Assembly: GCF_000327385.1 (NCBI RefSeq)
Contig: NW_008709504.1
Span: forward strand, 1,368,427-1,432,426
Reading direction: 5' to 3'
DNA length: 64,000 bases
DNA from: Lottia gigantea
Lineage: Eukaryota; Mollusca; Gastropoda; Lottiidae
A model generated the notes under the pieces. The model ran no database searches, had not been told where the DNA came from, and was given only the letters and a program-made list of their open reading frames with translations. Made by a program: the position numbers and the translations under genes. Shown here piece after piece: positions 54,530-64,000 of this stretch (its first letter is position 1; each line of letters opens with the position of its first letter).

Positions 54530-55345
54530 AGAATGTTTGTCAATTAATAAAGACCAAGTTTGATGAAATCCAGAAAGAAATAAGAAATTTGGTAATGCGC
54601 ATGCACACAACAAAAATTCGATATTTTCATCGAATTTATAATTGGATTATACACATACATACCAAGTTTGATTAAATTCGAATAAGAAATAAGAAAGTTG
54701 GTAATGCGCATGCGCACAACGCAAATTCTATATTTCCATCAAATTTAGAATTGGATTATACACATACATACCAAGTTTGGTGAAATTCGGATCAGAAATA
54801 ATAAAGTTGGTAATGTGCATGCGCACAACAAAAATTCAATATTTCCATCAAATTTAGAATTGGATTATTTATACATACCAAGTTTGATGAAAATTGGATA
54901 AGAAAATTGGCAATGCGCATGCGCACTACGCAAATTCGATAATTCCATCAAATTTAGAATTTGATTATACACATTCATACCAAGTTTGGTGAAAATCAGA
55001 TAAGAAATAAGAAAGTTGGTAATGTGCATGCGCACAACTCAAATTCGATAATTCCATCAAATTTTGAATTTGATTATACACATACATACCAAGTTTGATG
55101 AAATTCGGATAATAAAGAAGAAAGTTGACAATGCACATGCGCACTACGCAAATTCGATAATTCCATCAAATTTAGAATTTGATTATACACATACATACCA
55201 AGTTTGGTGAAAATCGGATAAGAAATAAGAAAGTTGGCAATGCGCATGCGCACTACGCAAATTCGATACATCCATCAAATTTTGAATTTGATTATACACA
55301 TACATACCAAGTTTGATGAAAATTGGATAAGAAATGAGAAAGTTG
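54530..55345 (+). repeat. Tandem satellite-like array, about seven to eight units of 109 bp
   Basis: Unit landmarks 'GTAATGCGCATGCGCAC' recur at about 54,592, 54,701, 54,810, 54,910, 55,019, 55,128 and 55,237; the step is 109 bp except one of 100. Each unit has 'CATACATACCAAGTTTG', 'AAATTCGATA' and 'CCATCAAATTTAGAATT'. Most units carry TGCGCATGCGCA or one-base variants. A short HINE-like head word (ATACGCCCATTGACGTATAT) precedes it at 54,497. Confidence 0.88.
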
Positions 55346-56955
55346 TTAAATTAAGTGGAGGTATATCTTCAATATGCTGCCGTGAGCTTAAACTACAGTA
55401 TAACATGATTCAATCCACCCGAGAGCTTATTATGTATATACCTTAACTGGACATAGAACATTTTTAAGAAATATAAAAGGGAGCGTGTCTTTAAAACGAC
55501 TTAAAATTTGATTTCTGTTGGGGTTGACAGCCAGGTTAATCTAATTAGCCGATTTATCTAATAATAACCCCATGTTAAGTGAATCGAGTTTTGAATTTGC
55601 ATGTAAGGCATGCATGTTATATATCATTGGAAAGCGCAGGATCTCAGCATTTTCAATCTGACAGAATTATTGTTCTACCTCTAATAGGGCACATGTGAGG
55701 ATGCTTTAAAGATGTAGAATCAACTTTCAGTGACACCTATAAAACCGAAACCACACGTCGAACACAAAAAATATTAGCATCATGTAAAAGCTGAAGTCAA
55801 TAGTGAACATTAATGTAAATATCAATGTCATCCGAGTCCCAAGTTCCTTTGATAGACGCGTTCAAGGTTTTAAGGAAATTGCAACATTTCTTTTAATGTG
55901 ACTCTGACATCATCGAATGCCACATGAATTGAAACCATTTATTAAGTGGATTAATAATCTGAAAGTGGTATGGCGCTAAATCAATTAGAGTTTGAGATAC
56001 AGCACTGCAAAAATGCCAAATTGACCATATTTAGACCCCTATAAAATCAGAGGTTGTTGTTTGACCCCAAAGGTCAAAGGTCATGAGAAGGTCAAGGACA
56101 GCCTTTATCACCATGGTCAATATACAGGTCATCAAAGGTCAAGGTCATGAGTTATAAGCCTTCAAACTTTGAAAAAAAACATCAGGTCGTACAAAAAAGG
56201 CAAAACTGAAAATCAAAATTATGCTTCCCATTTTTTGTAGACAGACATTAAACGTATCGTATGACACAAAAGTTACGCAAATCGGATGATAAATGGCCTC
56301 TGAATAGCAATTTCTGGAAAATTAGGCAAATCAAAATGGCGGCCTACATGTTACTTCCAGTGCGATTTTTTTTAGTTTAATAAGTTTGTATTAAGACTGG
56401 TAATATAATGCATATGTTATTTTTGAGTGATACCACCGGAAGTACCAACATTGAAACTGGAAGTGATAATTTTTTTGAATGTGTGCTTTTATTCCACTAT
56501 GCTGGCAGTCTACACCATGTGAGTTTCAAGTCAATCCACCAAATAACAACCGAAATAGTATTTTCCGATTAATTACGGCAAAAAAAAGTAAAGAACAAAT
56601 TTTCGAAAATCAAAAATTTTCAACTACTATCATTTGTCCTTTGTTACAAGAAATACGATGCAGAAAACCCGATCAAAATCGGTTGATAAACACGCCCTCT
56701 AGAGTCCATTTTCCGTTTGTTGCAACTTTGCGTAATGTTGCTCAGAAAATTTTCGTTTTACATGTAAGCTGGGATTAGCCATGAGTTACGAAACGCCACG
56801 AAGTCCGTTTTCTCATACCTGTTGCCGTTTCCGATAAAACCGGCCTGCCGGAAACGCCCTGCAATAAATCTTTAATGACAAGGGTGAAAATTAGGCCAAA
56901 GGCCTCTTTACAATTTTGCCCGGTGAAATTATAACATGAAAATGATAAAAAATAC
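55346..56955. repeat. Gene-free stretch with an inverted half-site repeat
   Basis: No gene seen. About 56,030-56,350 is an inverted, diverged copy of the 31,270-31,830 repeat, with 'AAAGGTCAAAGGTCATGAG', 'GAAGGTCAAGGACAG' and 'CATCAAAGGTCAAGGTCATG'. Short frames here have no family features. Confidence 0.5.
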
Positions 56956-56961
56956 CTTTAC

Positions 56962-57075
56962 AAATGAAAGAAATACTAATAAAGCATCCAAGGGATCCAA
57001 TCTGTCCCGGAAAACCTGTTTTCTCAGAAAAGCAGCAGCTGGATCCTCTTCCTCAATAATTTCAAGGACATCCAT
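56962..57075 (-). pseudogene. HARBI1-like first exon, second lineage
   Basis: From ATG at 57,075 reads 'MDVLEIIEEEDPAAAFLRKQ' followed by 'VFRDRLDPLDALLVFLSF' to a GTAAAG donor at 56,961. The 'VFRDRLDPLD' word is the N-terminal motif of another group of Harbinger nucleases. No later exon with the DDE part was found, so this is likely an isolated relic. Confidence 0.5.
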
Positions 57076-57129
57076 GGCACAATATTCTTGTTAATGTTAA
57101 ATGAAAGCAAAAGCAAATTCGACAGTGCA

Positions 57130-57983
57130 GGGCCCCGTTTCTCAAAAAATCGTATGATTTAAGATTAAACTTACGATTGTCTTAAGTTTACGATTACATG
57201 CGTTTCTCAAAGGCTATCGTAAGTGTCACCAATACACTTGCGATAAAAATTGTCGTACGATCGAGATGTTAAACTAAGCATGCGCAATACCGACTTAAAA
57301 GCATATGACAAACTGTCTCTTGAAGGCGAGGCGACAAGGAAATCGAATGAAAAATCAAGAAGATTTTTTTCATCAAAGAGGTAACTGAAAATATATCTAT
57401 GGTAAAATGGAAATCTTCATCATTATTATTAAAAGCGAACAATAAAGCTAAATTTTAGAATAAAGCTATTGAAAGTAGTCCGTAGGCAGATTCGCCCCCT
57501 CGGACGTAAATCTGGCTGTAGGCCTATTTTGGCAAGACCATTTTCCTAGGGACGATTTTACGGACGCGGCGAAATTGTCCATTGCAATTCAAAGTGTTGA
57601 GAAATTTTGATTTCCACAGTCCATGAAACTTAATGATGACATTATTACTGTTTTGACGTCATCGTCAAAGCGAAAAAAATGGTGGCTTTCAACTGAGATG
57701 AAAGCGAAAAACGAGAAGGTGGTCAATGCCACTTGACAATTTCTTGCTCAGTCAAAGACACTTATGGATCAAATCTGATGTCGAATATTCCTTTTTTTCC
57801 CATTAAATACAGTTATTTATTGTGAAAAAAGACCATTTGTCTCTACCACCTGACCACTCGTAAGTTTACACCAGTAAACTAACAATAATTTTGATCTTAC
57901 GATTTTTTGAGAAATGCCATTTACGATTAAATCTACACTTACAACCTACGATTGATCATAAGATTTTTTGAGAAACGGGGCCC
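57130..57983. mobile_element. MITE-like element with GGGCCCCGTTTCTC ends
   Basis: Perfect inverted ends of about 23 bases (GGGCCCCGTTTCTCAAAAAA, continuing TCG/TCT) at 57,130 and 57,983, with many subterminal 'TTACGATT'/'AATCGTAA' words on both sides. 854 bp, no transposase. The subterminal direct and inverted words suggest transposase-binding sites. Superfamily uncertain (PIF/Harbinger or IS4EU-like); no clear target duplication. Confidence 0.75.
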
Positions 57984-58077
57984 AGAAACTCTGTAGATTC
58001 ATAGACTTGACTCTGTATGGCCGTAAGGATTGAATGAACTCAACCCAGGAGGTTTCAAAATTGCTAAAAATTAGTGT

Positions 58078-58942
58078 ACAGTAAAAACTGTATTAAGAGA
58101 CTACGCATGGGAAAATTCAAAAACGGTCTGTTACTGTAGGTGGTCTCTTATGAGAGAATTGAGTCGGCTGAAACAATTTCATTCATTTCCTTTATTTCAT
58201 TCTATGTATTAGAAATATACAAAATAACAATATAACATTTAGATATTATTTACATTTTTTTAATTAGGAAATCTTGTATAGAAGTTTGTCGGTTACTTAT
58301 ATTAATTTTTTTATTAACTGTCATATCTTTTGAATCCATAATTGTATGCAGCATCCATAACCTAACTCTGAATTTTCCTCTAAGGTAATTGCAGTTTCAT
58401 TTACACTTGCACTTGTGTCAATAAATTCGACGCCGAAAATGTATCATTTCCCAGATCAGTTGCGAATTTCAAAGCCTTGGCCTTTAACAATGGTCCATTT
58501 ACTACGGCATTCCGGGCTCGACAATCTTTAAAAAACTCCCAAGTTAATTTGTTGATTTCTTCATTGCCGGTGAACCGCTTCACAGGTTTCTGATCGGGAG
58601 AAACATTGCTTTCAAAATCCTCCATAATTTCTGCATTACGCTTCAGAATTCCCTGAATTTGGGTCTTACCAACACCTATTTCAATTTGTCGACCACTTTT
58701 CCCAAGTTGATGACCTTGACCCTTTCATTTAATTTTAAAACTTTACGTGAGGCTTCGACATTTTGAAAATGAATGGGTCTTGCTTATCTGCCTTTTTATA
58801 TCGATAATAGACTGACATAAATCATTAACAAGCTATAAAATACTTAAACCGATTAGCGATAATCTCACCGATGTGTGAAACAACTGGATGTTAAATCAAG
58901 GGAGTTAATAAGTGTCATGGTCGCTTAATTGACTCAATATGG
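58078..58942 (-). mobile_element. pogo/Tigger-like element with CENP-B-type HTH relic
   Basis: Left end 'TACAGTAAAAACTGTATTAA' resembles pogo-type ends beginning CAGT after TA; the right end is not clear. Inside, minus strand, is the N-terminal DNA-binding part of a Tigger/CENP-B-like transposase. Confidence 0.5.
58401..58745 (-). pseudogene. Tigger/CENP-B-like transposase N-terminal domain
   Basis: Minus-strand frame without stops from about 58,745: 'KVLKLNERVKVINLGKSGRQ', 'EIGVGKTQIQGILK' (first helix-turn-helix), then 'ITWEFF'-type second part: 'KLTWEFFKDCRARNAVVNGP' and 'KALKFATDLGNDTFSASN'. These are the two HTH halves of CENP-B/Tigger proteins. It ends just where 'GW' and the DDE domain would follow. 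No initiator ATG was identified upstream of 58,745. Relic. Confidence 0.78.
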
Positions 58943-59399
58943 ACTCACTCCACTAATTCATTTGCCATCTTTTCCCATGTTAAAACACGAAATTCAACCT
59001 TCTATAACTTTTTCCAGAAATCTCGTTGAAAGCTTTCCAATATGTCGAATGAAAGCCTGGCCAATTCTCAATGTCTACTAAAGAATTCATTATATGATGA
59101 CCATGAAAATTTTGAGCTACTAAAATTGAAAGTAGACTACTACCGGTTATACTCATCCGCTAGAGTTTGGCACTTTTCATTCAAAAACGACTATTTTTAG
59201 AATTAGCCTTCCGCCTTTAGGTCTCTCATCATCTCACCAAATCTGATAGATAATGCAATTTCAGACATCAAATTCCAAATCTAGACCAAATTTTACCCAA
59301 AAATAGGCATGCAAAAACCCCAAAAGGGAGAGAGAAAGAAGATTTCTAAAAATAGCCTGGACTACAATCATTTGCATAAAATATTTTAGTGGAGTGAGT
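58943..59399. mobile_element. Short MITE-like element with ACTCACTCCACTAA ends
   Basis: A 14-base perfect inverted repeat at 58,943-58,956 and 59,386-59,399 bounds 457 bp without coding features. No target duplication could be fixed. Confidence 0.5.
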
Positions 59400-60076
59400 A
59401 CTATATATGTAGCTAATTTTTTTTTTCTTGCTTTAATTTGTTCTATAACATCTGTGGAACAACCTGACCAAAAATTATGCAAATAAACCTAAAAGTAAAC
59501 CAGTGGTAGTGTTTTTACTTTTGCCCCCTCTTTCGTATAATAAGCTATAAATGTACTGTATAAGCTTGTATACGTACAATTCTGAATTGGTCAGAACTTT
59601 TTTATTTATGAAGATAATTCAATTCTGTAAAAAGATTAAGGAACGTTGACCAAAACCAAGCCTGAATAACATAAATTACACAGAATAAGGGTTAAATTTA
59701 TTACGTCACATTTACTTCGCACATAATTCAGCCTGTTTCTACTTCAAAAACCACAGTACTTCTTAAATTAATGACAATTGCAGAAATAGAAATAACATGG
59801 AACCAAATGTTTTCAAGAATGAATCTTAAAAGACCATATATCCATTAGGTAGTGTGTTAAAGTTACAATCATTACATAACTCATTAAGGTTTATGATCCC
59901 TAAACCCCAGAAACCAAAATCAGTCCACATAGTAAATAGAAATAAATGATTTCTCTGTGTATTCATTCTGTCTTCAATATATCATTCTGCTGATATTGTC
60001 ACCTCCCTCAAGTCTCAAAATAATATATATTTAGCAAAAATGAGAAATTCACTCATTTCCATTCAAAACTCTTAAT
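59400..60076. other. Gene-free stretch
   Basis: AT-rich; no repeat ends or coding sequence recognised. Could hold upstream sequence of the Mutator-like relic. Confidence 0.4.
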
Positions 60077-61540
60077 ATGAAAGGCGACAGAAAAAGAAAA
60101 AGTTCACATTTTTTACCTGGTTATGTAAAGAAAGTTAGTGAGGTGACACAAACTGACTACGACTATGATCTTCCATCTACCTCTGCAGTGTATGAAGACC
60201 AAGAATTGAGCTATGTGAATATTGAACTAGACTCTCCAGGTAGTCACAGGGTTTTACGACCAAGGCCTGAAAAAAAAGAAAGCAGTTTTGATCAAAATGA
60301 AATCTCAGGCAACAGGATAATCAATGTGGAAAAAATGGTAGAAATGTGGAATATAGCCATTCAGACTCATGCAGACGAAGAGGCCAAGGTGTGTGCAGTA
60401 CCACAATTTAAGATCAACACAGAAGAAAAATGGGGAATTGCCTAATGCCTAAATTGTGGATACATCTCTCCTGTGGTAAAATTATACAAGGAAATCACGA
60501 CTGGCAAAAGAGGTAGGAAAGCGGCTGCAGTAAACATCAACTTGCCTTTAGGCAATTCAAGGACTAGGCTTCTACAGGCAGATTTAGATATTCCCCCACC
60601 AGCTGAAAGTGGTATGTCCAAGTTATCCAATTATGTGAGTTCAAAGACAACTGACTTGAACAATGAAAGCATGAGAACTAAGTTGGAAGAGGTGAAAAAT
60701 GTCAATAGACGAAGAGGTGCTTCCAACCCTAACGTGATAAATGTGGTTTTGGATGGCCGGTACAATTGTCTGACCATAGGACACAGCAAGAAACCCGGAG
60801 CATCCCAATCAATCGGCATTGCTTGTGAGACAAACACCGATAAGAAATATATCATAAGTGCTGTGTTGCAAAATAAACTTTGATGGACTGGAGCGTGGCT
60901 AAGAAACACAGGCATTACTGTCAACTGTCCAGGACACGAGGGATGCTCCTTTATCTGAGTGGTCTGTAGTGGCGGTCACAGCAACAACTGGTGGAATCGA
61001 TCCATGTCTCTAGCTTCAAACAACTTAACGAGTCTGGAAATGAATGACAATGATAAGTTTCTGTTAAATGAACTTTTGAAAATAAGATTAAGTGAGGAAG
61101 CCATTGACAAAACCCGTTATAAGACTGACACTCAAAAATGTGAGTCAATAAATCGATCCATAAACATTTCGCTTCCAAAGAGTGTCAAATATGGAAGAAA
61201 TGCTATGGGGCGGCTATCATCGACTATTCTAAGATCAAATATTGGGATAAAGGAGGCAACACAGACAAAAGCAGAGTTTTTAGGGGCAAAATTGTCCCCT
61301 AAGAGTTTACAAGCACTAAGCAGTAGACAGAAAAAATCAGTGTTCCATAGAGATTATGAAACAAGACCAGAAGTTAAGAGAAGAAAGCTTCTCGCTCGAG
61401 GAAGAAATATCCATGAATTTGCAAAATATAAAAAATTCAATTCAACTGACAGTGGGTACAGAAAAGGACAATTAGACAAAATTTTACCTAGTGCTTTGCA
61501 GCAGTTGGATGATGATCATTCTTATTCACATTCGCAATGA
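60077..61540 (+). pseudogene. Mutator-like transposase-domain protein, core deleted
   Basis: Starts at ATG 60,077 with 'HFLPGYVKKVSEVTQTDYDY', later 'LLQADLDIPPPAESGMSKL', 'NVVLDGRYNCLTIGHSKKPG', 'SIGIACETNTDKKYIISAV', 'NCPGHEGCSF', then directly 'VVCSGGHSNNWWNRSM', 'KTRYKTDTQKCESINRSI', 'NAMGRLSSTILRSN' and a basic end. This is the Mutator-like transposase domain family that is abundant in mollusc and cnidarian genomes. One frame runs through all of it but has in-frame stops at 60,443 (TAA), 60,881 (TGA) and 60,956 (TGA). The last lies where the family's middle part, with the DDE-type catalytic region, is missing: about 200 residues or more judged from memory of the family. Other features (intronless, simple ATG) fit a DNA-transposon relic and not a host gene. 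Confidence 0.8.
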
Positions 61541-61685
61541 TATTTAAATGTATAATTTGCCTTGAAATGAAGTAAAAAGAAAAATCAGTCTTTTTCATAA
61601 TAACGTGTTCTCTTTTATACTACAACTCCAAAATCTGGCAACAGAAGTGTCAAAGCCAGCACTAAACTAACCCTAACCATTCCTC

Positions 61686-61735
61686 GACACTTGAAAAAGG
61701 ATAATATTTCGAAAACCGGTTCGTGTCAAGTTTTG
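61686..61735 (+). other. PLE 5' hairpin, hammerhead-like degenerate
   Basis: 'GACACTTGAAAAAGG', 'ATAATATTTCGAAAACCGG', 'TTCGTGTC': GACAC pairs with GTGTC to close a three-way-like fold with an inner GAAA/TTTC pairing, a 'CGAAA' box and a palindromic ACCGGT arm next to 'TTC'. PLEs are known to carry minimal hammerhead ribozymes, but the CUGAUGA box is not intact here. Same sequence in copy A (36,316-36,362, minus). Confidence 0.4.
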
Positions 61736-61944
61736 TTTTACTTGTTATAATTTTTCACATCATTGTTAGCGTTATTTATCACCTAAATATATATTTTTTT
61801 GCATTTTTCATCTTGCTTTATATATCCCCAAACCCAGTTTGACTTATTTGCATAATTTGATCCCAACATTTTCACGCTAGCATATACAGTTTCCTCCTGT
61901 TACATCCGCTGTACATTCCCTTCTAACCCCAAGTTATTTTCATT

Positions 61945-63576
61945 ATGCTCCCCAACTACAACAACCACTGGCAAGAAGCCAGAAATAGAAACATTAATCG
62001 TCAACCAAACCAATATCACATACCCTACAACGGCCCTGTCTTCCATCGACCTCTACCACCTACCAATCGCCGTCCACCAACCAACCCATCCAGCTATATC
62101 CCACCCCATGGCCGACCTACCTACAACACAGCCTACCAATCAAGAGGTAACCATCGACCTGACCAACAACAGAAACGACTACCAGCCCACCGACGCCAAC
62201 CAGTCCCCACTCATAAGGAGGAAGAACCCTTTGTGAAGGTGTTCTTCCAAGTTTTGTAGTGCCTCCATCATTTGGCAATCCTTACCCTTCAACAGCAAGA
62301 CCAACCAGCGTTTACCTTCAAACACAAAGTCTCTGAGTTGGATAGTTTTATCCGTCCAGCAATGAAAACATCAGCTGTCGACGCGAATATTAGATCCCTC
62401 AATCGGACATGGCTCTGTAAGGTTACGCAGGTCCTGATCGACCATTATCAAACCACACTTCAAGAGAAGCTGACCACCATTCGTGCCAAGTCTTTATCAT
62501 CACCTGCGGTCGACCGCATCGTTTCTCATGCCCTGTCCTGGGCCCGTCGCTCCTATGGGAAACGTCTCACTCAAGCTGTAATCTCCAAATTCTACCAAAC
62601 AATCAACGAAACAAAAACCAGAGTAACCATATCTCTACCAACTGAAATGGACACTACACCTGCACCATCTAGAGCCACCACGCTGCCGAACCAAACCCCT
62701 AAACGAGCCCGAAGTTCACCTACTCCTAGTCCAGCAGACATAGGTAAACGCTCTCGTAGAGAGGGCACACCCCTTCTCTTTTCACTTTCAGACTCGTCTT
62801 CCCCTTCCACACCATCTGAATCTTCACCACGTGATCCGGGATCCGCCAACCTTTCTTCCTTCTGTGCGTTTTTGGACCAGCAAACCACCCCTCAGTCTCC
62901 ATCCAAGTCGAGACGTGTATCCAGACCTTCCCCTCCTCGAACCAGATCCCAGTCCGTTCCCAATGCTACAATTCTAACAACTACCAAACCAGTACCAATC
63001 ACACCGTCGACGACCATTATATCCGCTACCAAACCGTATTATCACCAAACCAAGGACAAATCATTATGGAAACTACCTGCTCTAAAGAAATCTACCTTAA
63101 TAATTGGATCATCTAACCTGAGTCGAATTACCAAAACCAGTTCAGACACCGAAATACATTCTTACCCCGGTGCCCAAATCCATCACATACAGTCAATCCT
63201 GGAATCATACGACCATGATCCCAAACCTTCTACCATTATTCTTCATGTGGGCCTCAACAACTGTGATCAGATACCAAAGACCTCCTTTAACCAAGCCCAG
63301 AAATTAATCGCCACAGCCAACAAAACCTTCCCAAACTCCAAGATCCTCTTCACATGTATACCCATTTCAAATAAAATCTCGAAGAAAGCACAACAGAACC
63401 TCAGCACCCTCAACAACATGATGATGGAGTCCAGTATCAACAGCGCAACAATCTTACCACCCTACGAAGAAGAATTCGAAACAGTTGATAATCTTCATTG
63501 GTCTCCAGAAACAGCAAGCAGCATCTATTTGTTTTGGATACACCAGCTTCAAGCATCGAGTAAGTCTTTAAACTAA
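61945..63576 (+). CDS. PLE copy C ORF1: Pro/Asn-rich start, helical domain, SGNH hydrolase
   Basis: ATG at 61,945 ('MLPNYNNHWQEARNRN'). The frame ends once near 62,257, where copy B reads through, and continues in the same frame to 63,576, giving about 540 residues in all. Parts: Pro/Asn/Tyr-rich N-terminus; helical domain (FIRPAMKTSAVDANIRSLN, SYGKRLTQAVISKFYQTIN); Ser/Pro/Arg-rich linker (KRARSSPTPSPADIGKRSRR); SGNH/GDSL-type hydrolase with block I 'LIIGSSNLSRI' (about residue 277 of the last 434), block III 'VGLNNCDQ' (about 326) and block V 'DNLHWSP' (about 405, D-x-x-H). The Ser, Gly/Asn and Asp-His marks are present. The substrate is unknown. GDSL esterase ORFs are known in giant Athena PLEs of rotifers and in some CR1/L2 LINEs; here it precedes an EN(+) PLE RT. 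Confidence 0.82.
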
Positions 63577-63594
63577 TTACTGGGGATAAAAATA

Positions 63595-64000
63595 CTGAGA
63601 GGCCACCGCTAGGCCAAACTGTAGTTAACTTGAGCCGCAAAATTCTCACACCCCTTCAGCATTCAATCTTAGACCGTGGACTTAAGTTTATTCCCACACC
63701 AAAGATAGCTAACTTGAATTATCTCCGACCATCCATTGAACGATTTCAACGAAATCTTAGCTGCACATATTTTTTTCGAAACCACCCCCCACGTGGTGCT
63801 AGAACAATGTTTATTCCTAAATCCATGTGGACACCCCCTTAGGCCGCCATCCATCCTGAAATATTGAAAGCATTTGCGAGTATGAATAGCCAAACAGTGA
63901 ACCTTTCCATAACACACGAAAAGCCTAATCTCACACGAGTGGAACGTGAAGCGTTAAACTTACTTAAGAAAGACGATAGCATTGTTATTAAAAAGAGTGA
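63595..64000 (+). pseudogene. PLE copy C reverse transcriptase, N-terminal part
   Basis: Frame without ATG running from near the ORF1 stop: 'LGQTVVNLSRKILTPLQHS', 'LDRGLKFIPTPKIANLNYL', 'RPSIERFQRNL', then 'LTRVEREALNLLKKDDS' at the window end. This is the conserved N-terminus of PLE reverse transcriptases. It overlaps the end of ORF1 closely in another frame. A disruption lies within the visible part. The catalytic core lies beyond the window. Confidence 0.8.

Larger units (their letters stand above)
61674..64000 (+). mobile_element. Penelope-like element, copy C (runs off window end)
   Basis: Plus-strand PLE. 5' end shared with copy A from 'TAACCATTCC' (61,674), then the hairpin 'ACTTGAAAAAGG ... 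TTTCGAAAACCGG' and a leader of about 210 bases shared with copy B. ORF1 (61,945-63,576) and the start of the RT frame follow. Almost identical to A and B over shared parts. The copy has one or two visible disruptions within the window. Confidence 0.9.

Noticed and set aside
56479-56778. 99-residue plus-strand frame
   Set aside because: Composition is that of non-coding AT-rich DNA; no motif recognised.
50211-64000. Search for the SAM-domain exon of the SFMBT-like gene
   Set aside because: No plus-strand stretch with SAM-type motifs and splice borders was seen; the exon may lie beyond the window.

Overview
This is a repeat-dominated stretch of an animal nuclear genome, most likely a mollusc or another lophotrochozoan. 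The clues are an intron-split gene of animal SFMBT type, pearl/Helentron-like tandem-repeat elements of the sort known from bivalves, Polintons, a Ty1/copia element in an animal setting, GIY-YIG Penelope-like elements (PLEs) and several broken invertebrate transposase families. Nothing looks bacterial. I saw no rRNA, tRNA or CRISPR array.

Layout. 1-2,700: minus-strand fragment of a Polinton, cut by the window start. 3,300-13,950: pearl/Helentron-like (HINE-like) repeats mixed with relics: a LINE tail, a SAP/SWIM/YqaJ gene, a THAP fragment, an old PLE piece, a P2X7-like two-exon piece and a pogo-like relic. 13,953-29,319: a broken Polinton with matching ends and a 5-bp target duplication, sitting inside an older HINE-like element and itself holding a HINE-like copy and a copia element (18,527-23,083; identical-length 227-bp LTRs and a 5-bp duplication). 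29,320-32,640: more HINE-like DNA and a repeat with nuclear-receptor half-sites.

32,646-50,210: three plus-strand exons of a host Polycomb-group gene, SFMBT-like (SLED domain, then a Lys/Arg-rich linker), with splice sites and codon phases that agree. The 15.7-kb intron between the first two holds two nearly identical PLE copies, an antisense five-exon gene of unknown function, a 2-kb HINE-like array and a Harbinger relic. MBT and SAM exons were not found in the window.

50,211-64,000: four tandem repeat families (210-250-bp GTCG-rich, 162-bp HINE-like, 109-bp with NRF1-like palindromes, and a diverged half-site repeat), several MITE-like inverted-repeat elements, HARBI1-, Tigger- and Mutator-like relics, and a third PLE copy running off the end.

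The most interesting object is the PLE family (three copies). Its first ORF ends in an SGNH/GDSL-type hydrolase domain, its RT-GIY-YIG ORF has no AUG before its conserved N-terminus, and a hairpin reminiscent of a degenerate hammerhead lies at the 5' end. Protein identities come from recognised motifs, not from database searches.
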